In this document: in pieces, positions 12,091 to 12,134 of the stretch
How the letters are laid out: the number at the start of each line of letters is the position of its first letter
Position numbering within the stretch: the first letter of the stretch is position 1
From: an uncultured Eubacteriales bacterium
GTDB taxonomy: Bacteria; Bacillota_A; Clostridia; Peptostreptococcales; Anaerovoracaceae
Reading direction: 5' to 3'
DNA: 12,134 bases
Assembly (NCBI GenBank): GCA_902790885.1
Contig: CADATR010000041.1
Span: 1 to 12,134, forward strand
Position numbers and translations under genes: made by a program
The notes under the pieces: model-generated
Told to the model about the DNA's origin: nothing
What the model saw: the letters and a program-made list of their open reading frames with translations, nothing else
The model's database searches: none

Positions 12091-12134
12091 TGGCGGAGAG
12101 CATGGGACTCGAACCCACGAGGCTGTTACACCCT
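12091..12134 (-). tRNA. tRNA-Ser, 3' part (cut by the window edge)
   Basis: Read on the minus strand, the sequence ends GCTCTCC-G-CCA. The T arm is GTGGG-TTCGAGT-CCCAT, and part of a long variable arm (AGGGTGTAACAGCCTC) precedes it. A long variable arm with discriminator G and a CTCTCC acceptor strand points to serine rather than leucine, which has A. The anticodon lies outside the window. CCA is encoded, as usual in Bacillota. The 3' end of a tRNA is a common integration site. Confidence 0.87.

Overview
The window looks like one end of an integrated conjugative or mobilizable element (or a plasmid-derived island) in a low-to-mid GC Gram-positive bacterium, most likely a gut or oral clostridium (Bacillota). 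Signs for this are strong AGGAGG-type ribosome binding sites on nearly every gene, a tRNA-Ser with encoded CCA, a Gram-positive signal peptide and C-terminal sorting signal on a giant surface protein, and accessory families typical of such elements: ParA/ParB, a short RadC-like JAB protein, a YdbC/PC4-like protein and a SpaA/VaFE adhesin. No integrase, relaxase, replicase or type IV secretion gene is visible, so the element type is inferred. Every protein gene I accept lies on the minus strand, so the functional order runs from right to left.

Right edge (about 11664-12134): the 3' half of a tRNA-Ser gene enters from the right and is followed by a strong terminator. Next come about 390 bp without genes, packed with short tandem and inverted repeats (10-, 11- and 12-bp units, a recurring GGAGACG core, two palindromes). 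These could be a partition site, iterons or recombinase arm sites. Then follows a maintenance operon: a 48-aa protein, a 58-aa protein, ParA (GTG start) and ParB (TTG start, overlapping parA by 47 bp).

Middle (4953-9525): after parB a hairpin with a T tract sits directly before the ribosome binding site of a 57-aa single-pass membrane protein, followed by a 1388-aa wall-anchored adhesin (signal peptide, thioester-type N-terminal region, SpaA-like isopeptide domains, two VaFE repeats, PPKTG sorting signal). The hairpin position suggests leader-terminator control.

3515-4929: an AAA ATPase/DUF4143 gene with its own good promoter and a 10-bp operator-like dyad, bounded on both sides by near-identical terminator-type hairpin repeats. 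It looks like an inserted or exchangeable cassette.

1808-3487: a compact run of small overlapping genes: a winged-helix-like protein, a four-cysteine probable zinc protein, two unknowns, a RadC/JAB protein and a YdbC/PC4-type ssDNA-binding protein. This is a plausible DNA-processing or accessory operon.

214-1668: a visibly more AT-rich two-gene operon: a 96-aa basic unknown, then a 381-aa protein joining an AraC-like helix-turn-helix region to a coiled coil and an acidic tail. Its different base composition suggests separate acquisition. A terminator ends it, and the last ~175 bp on the left hold no gene I can support.
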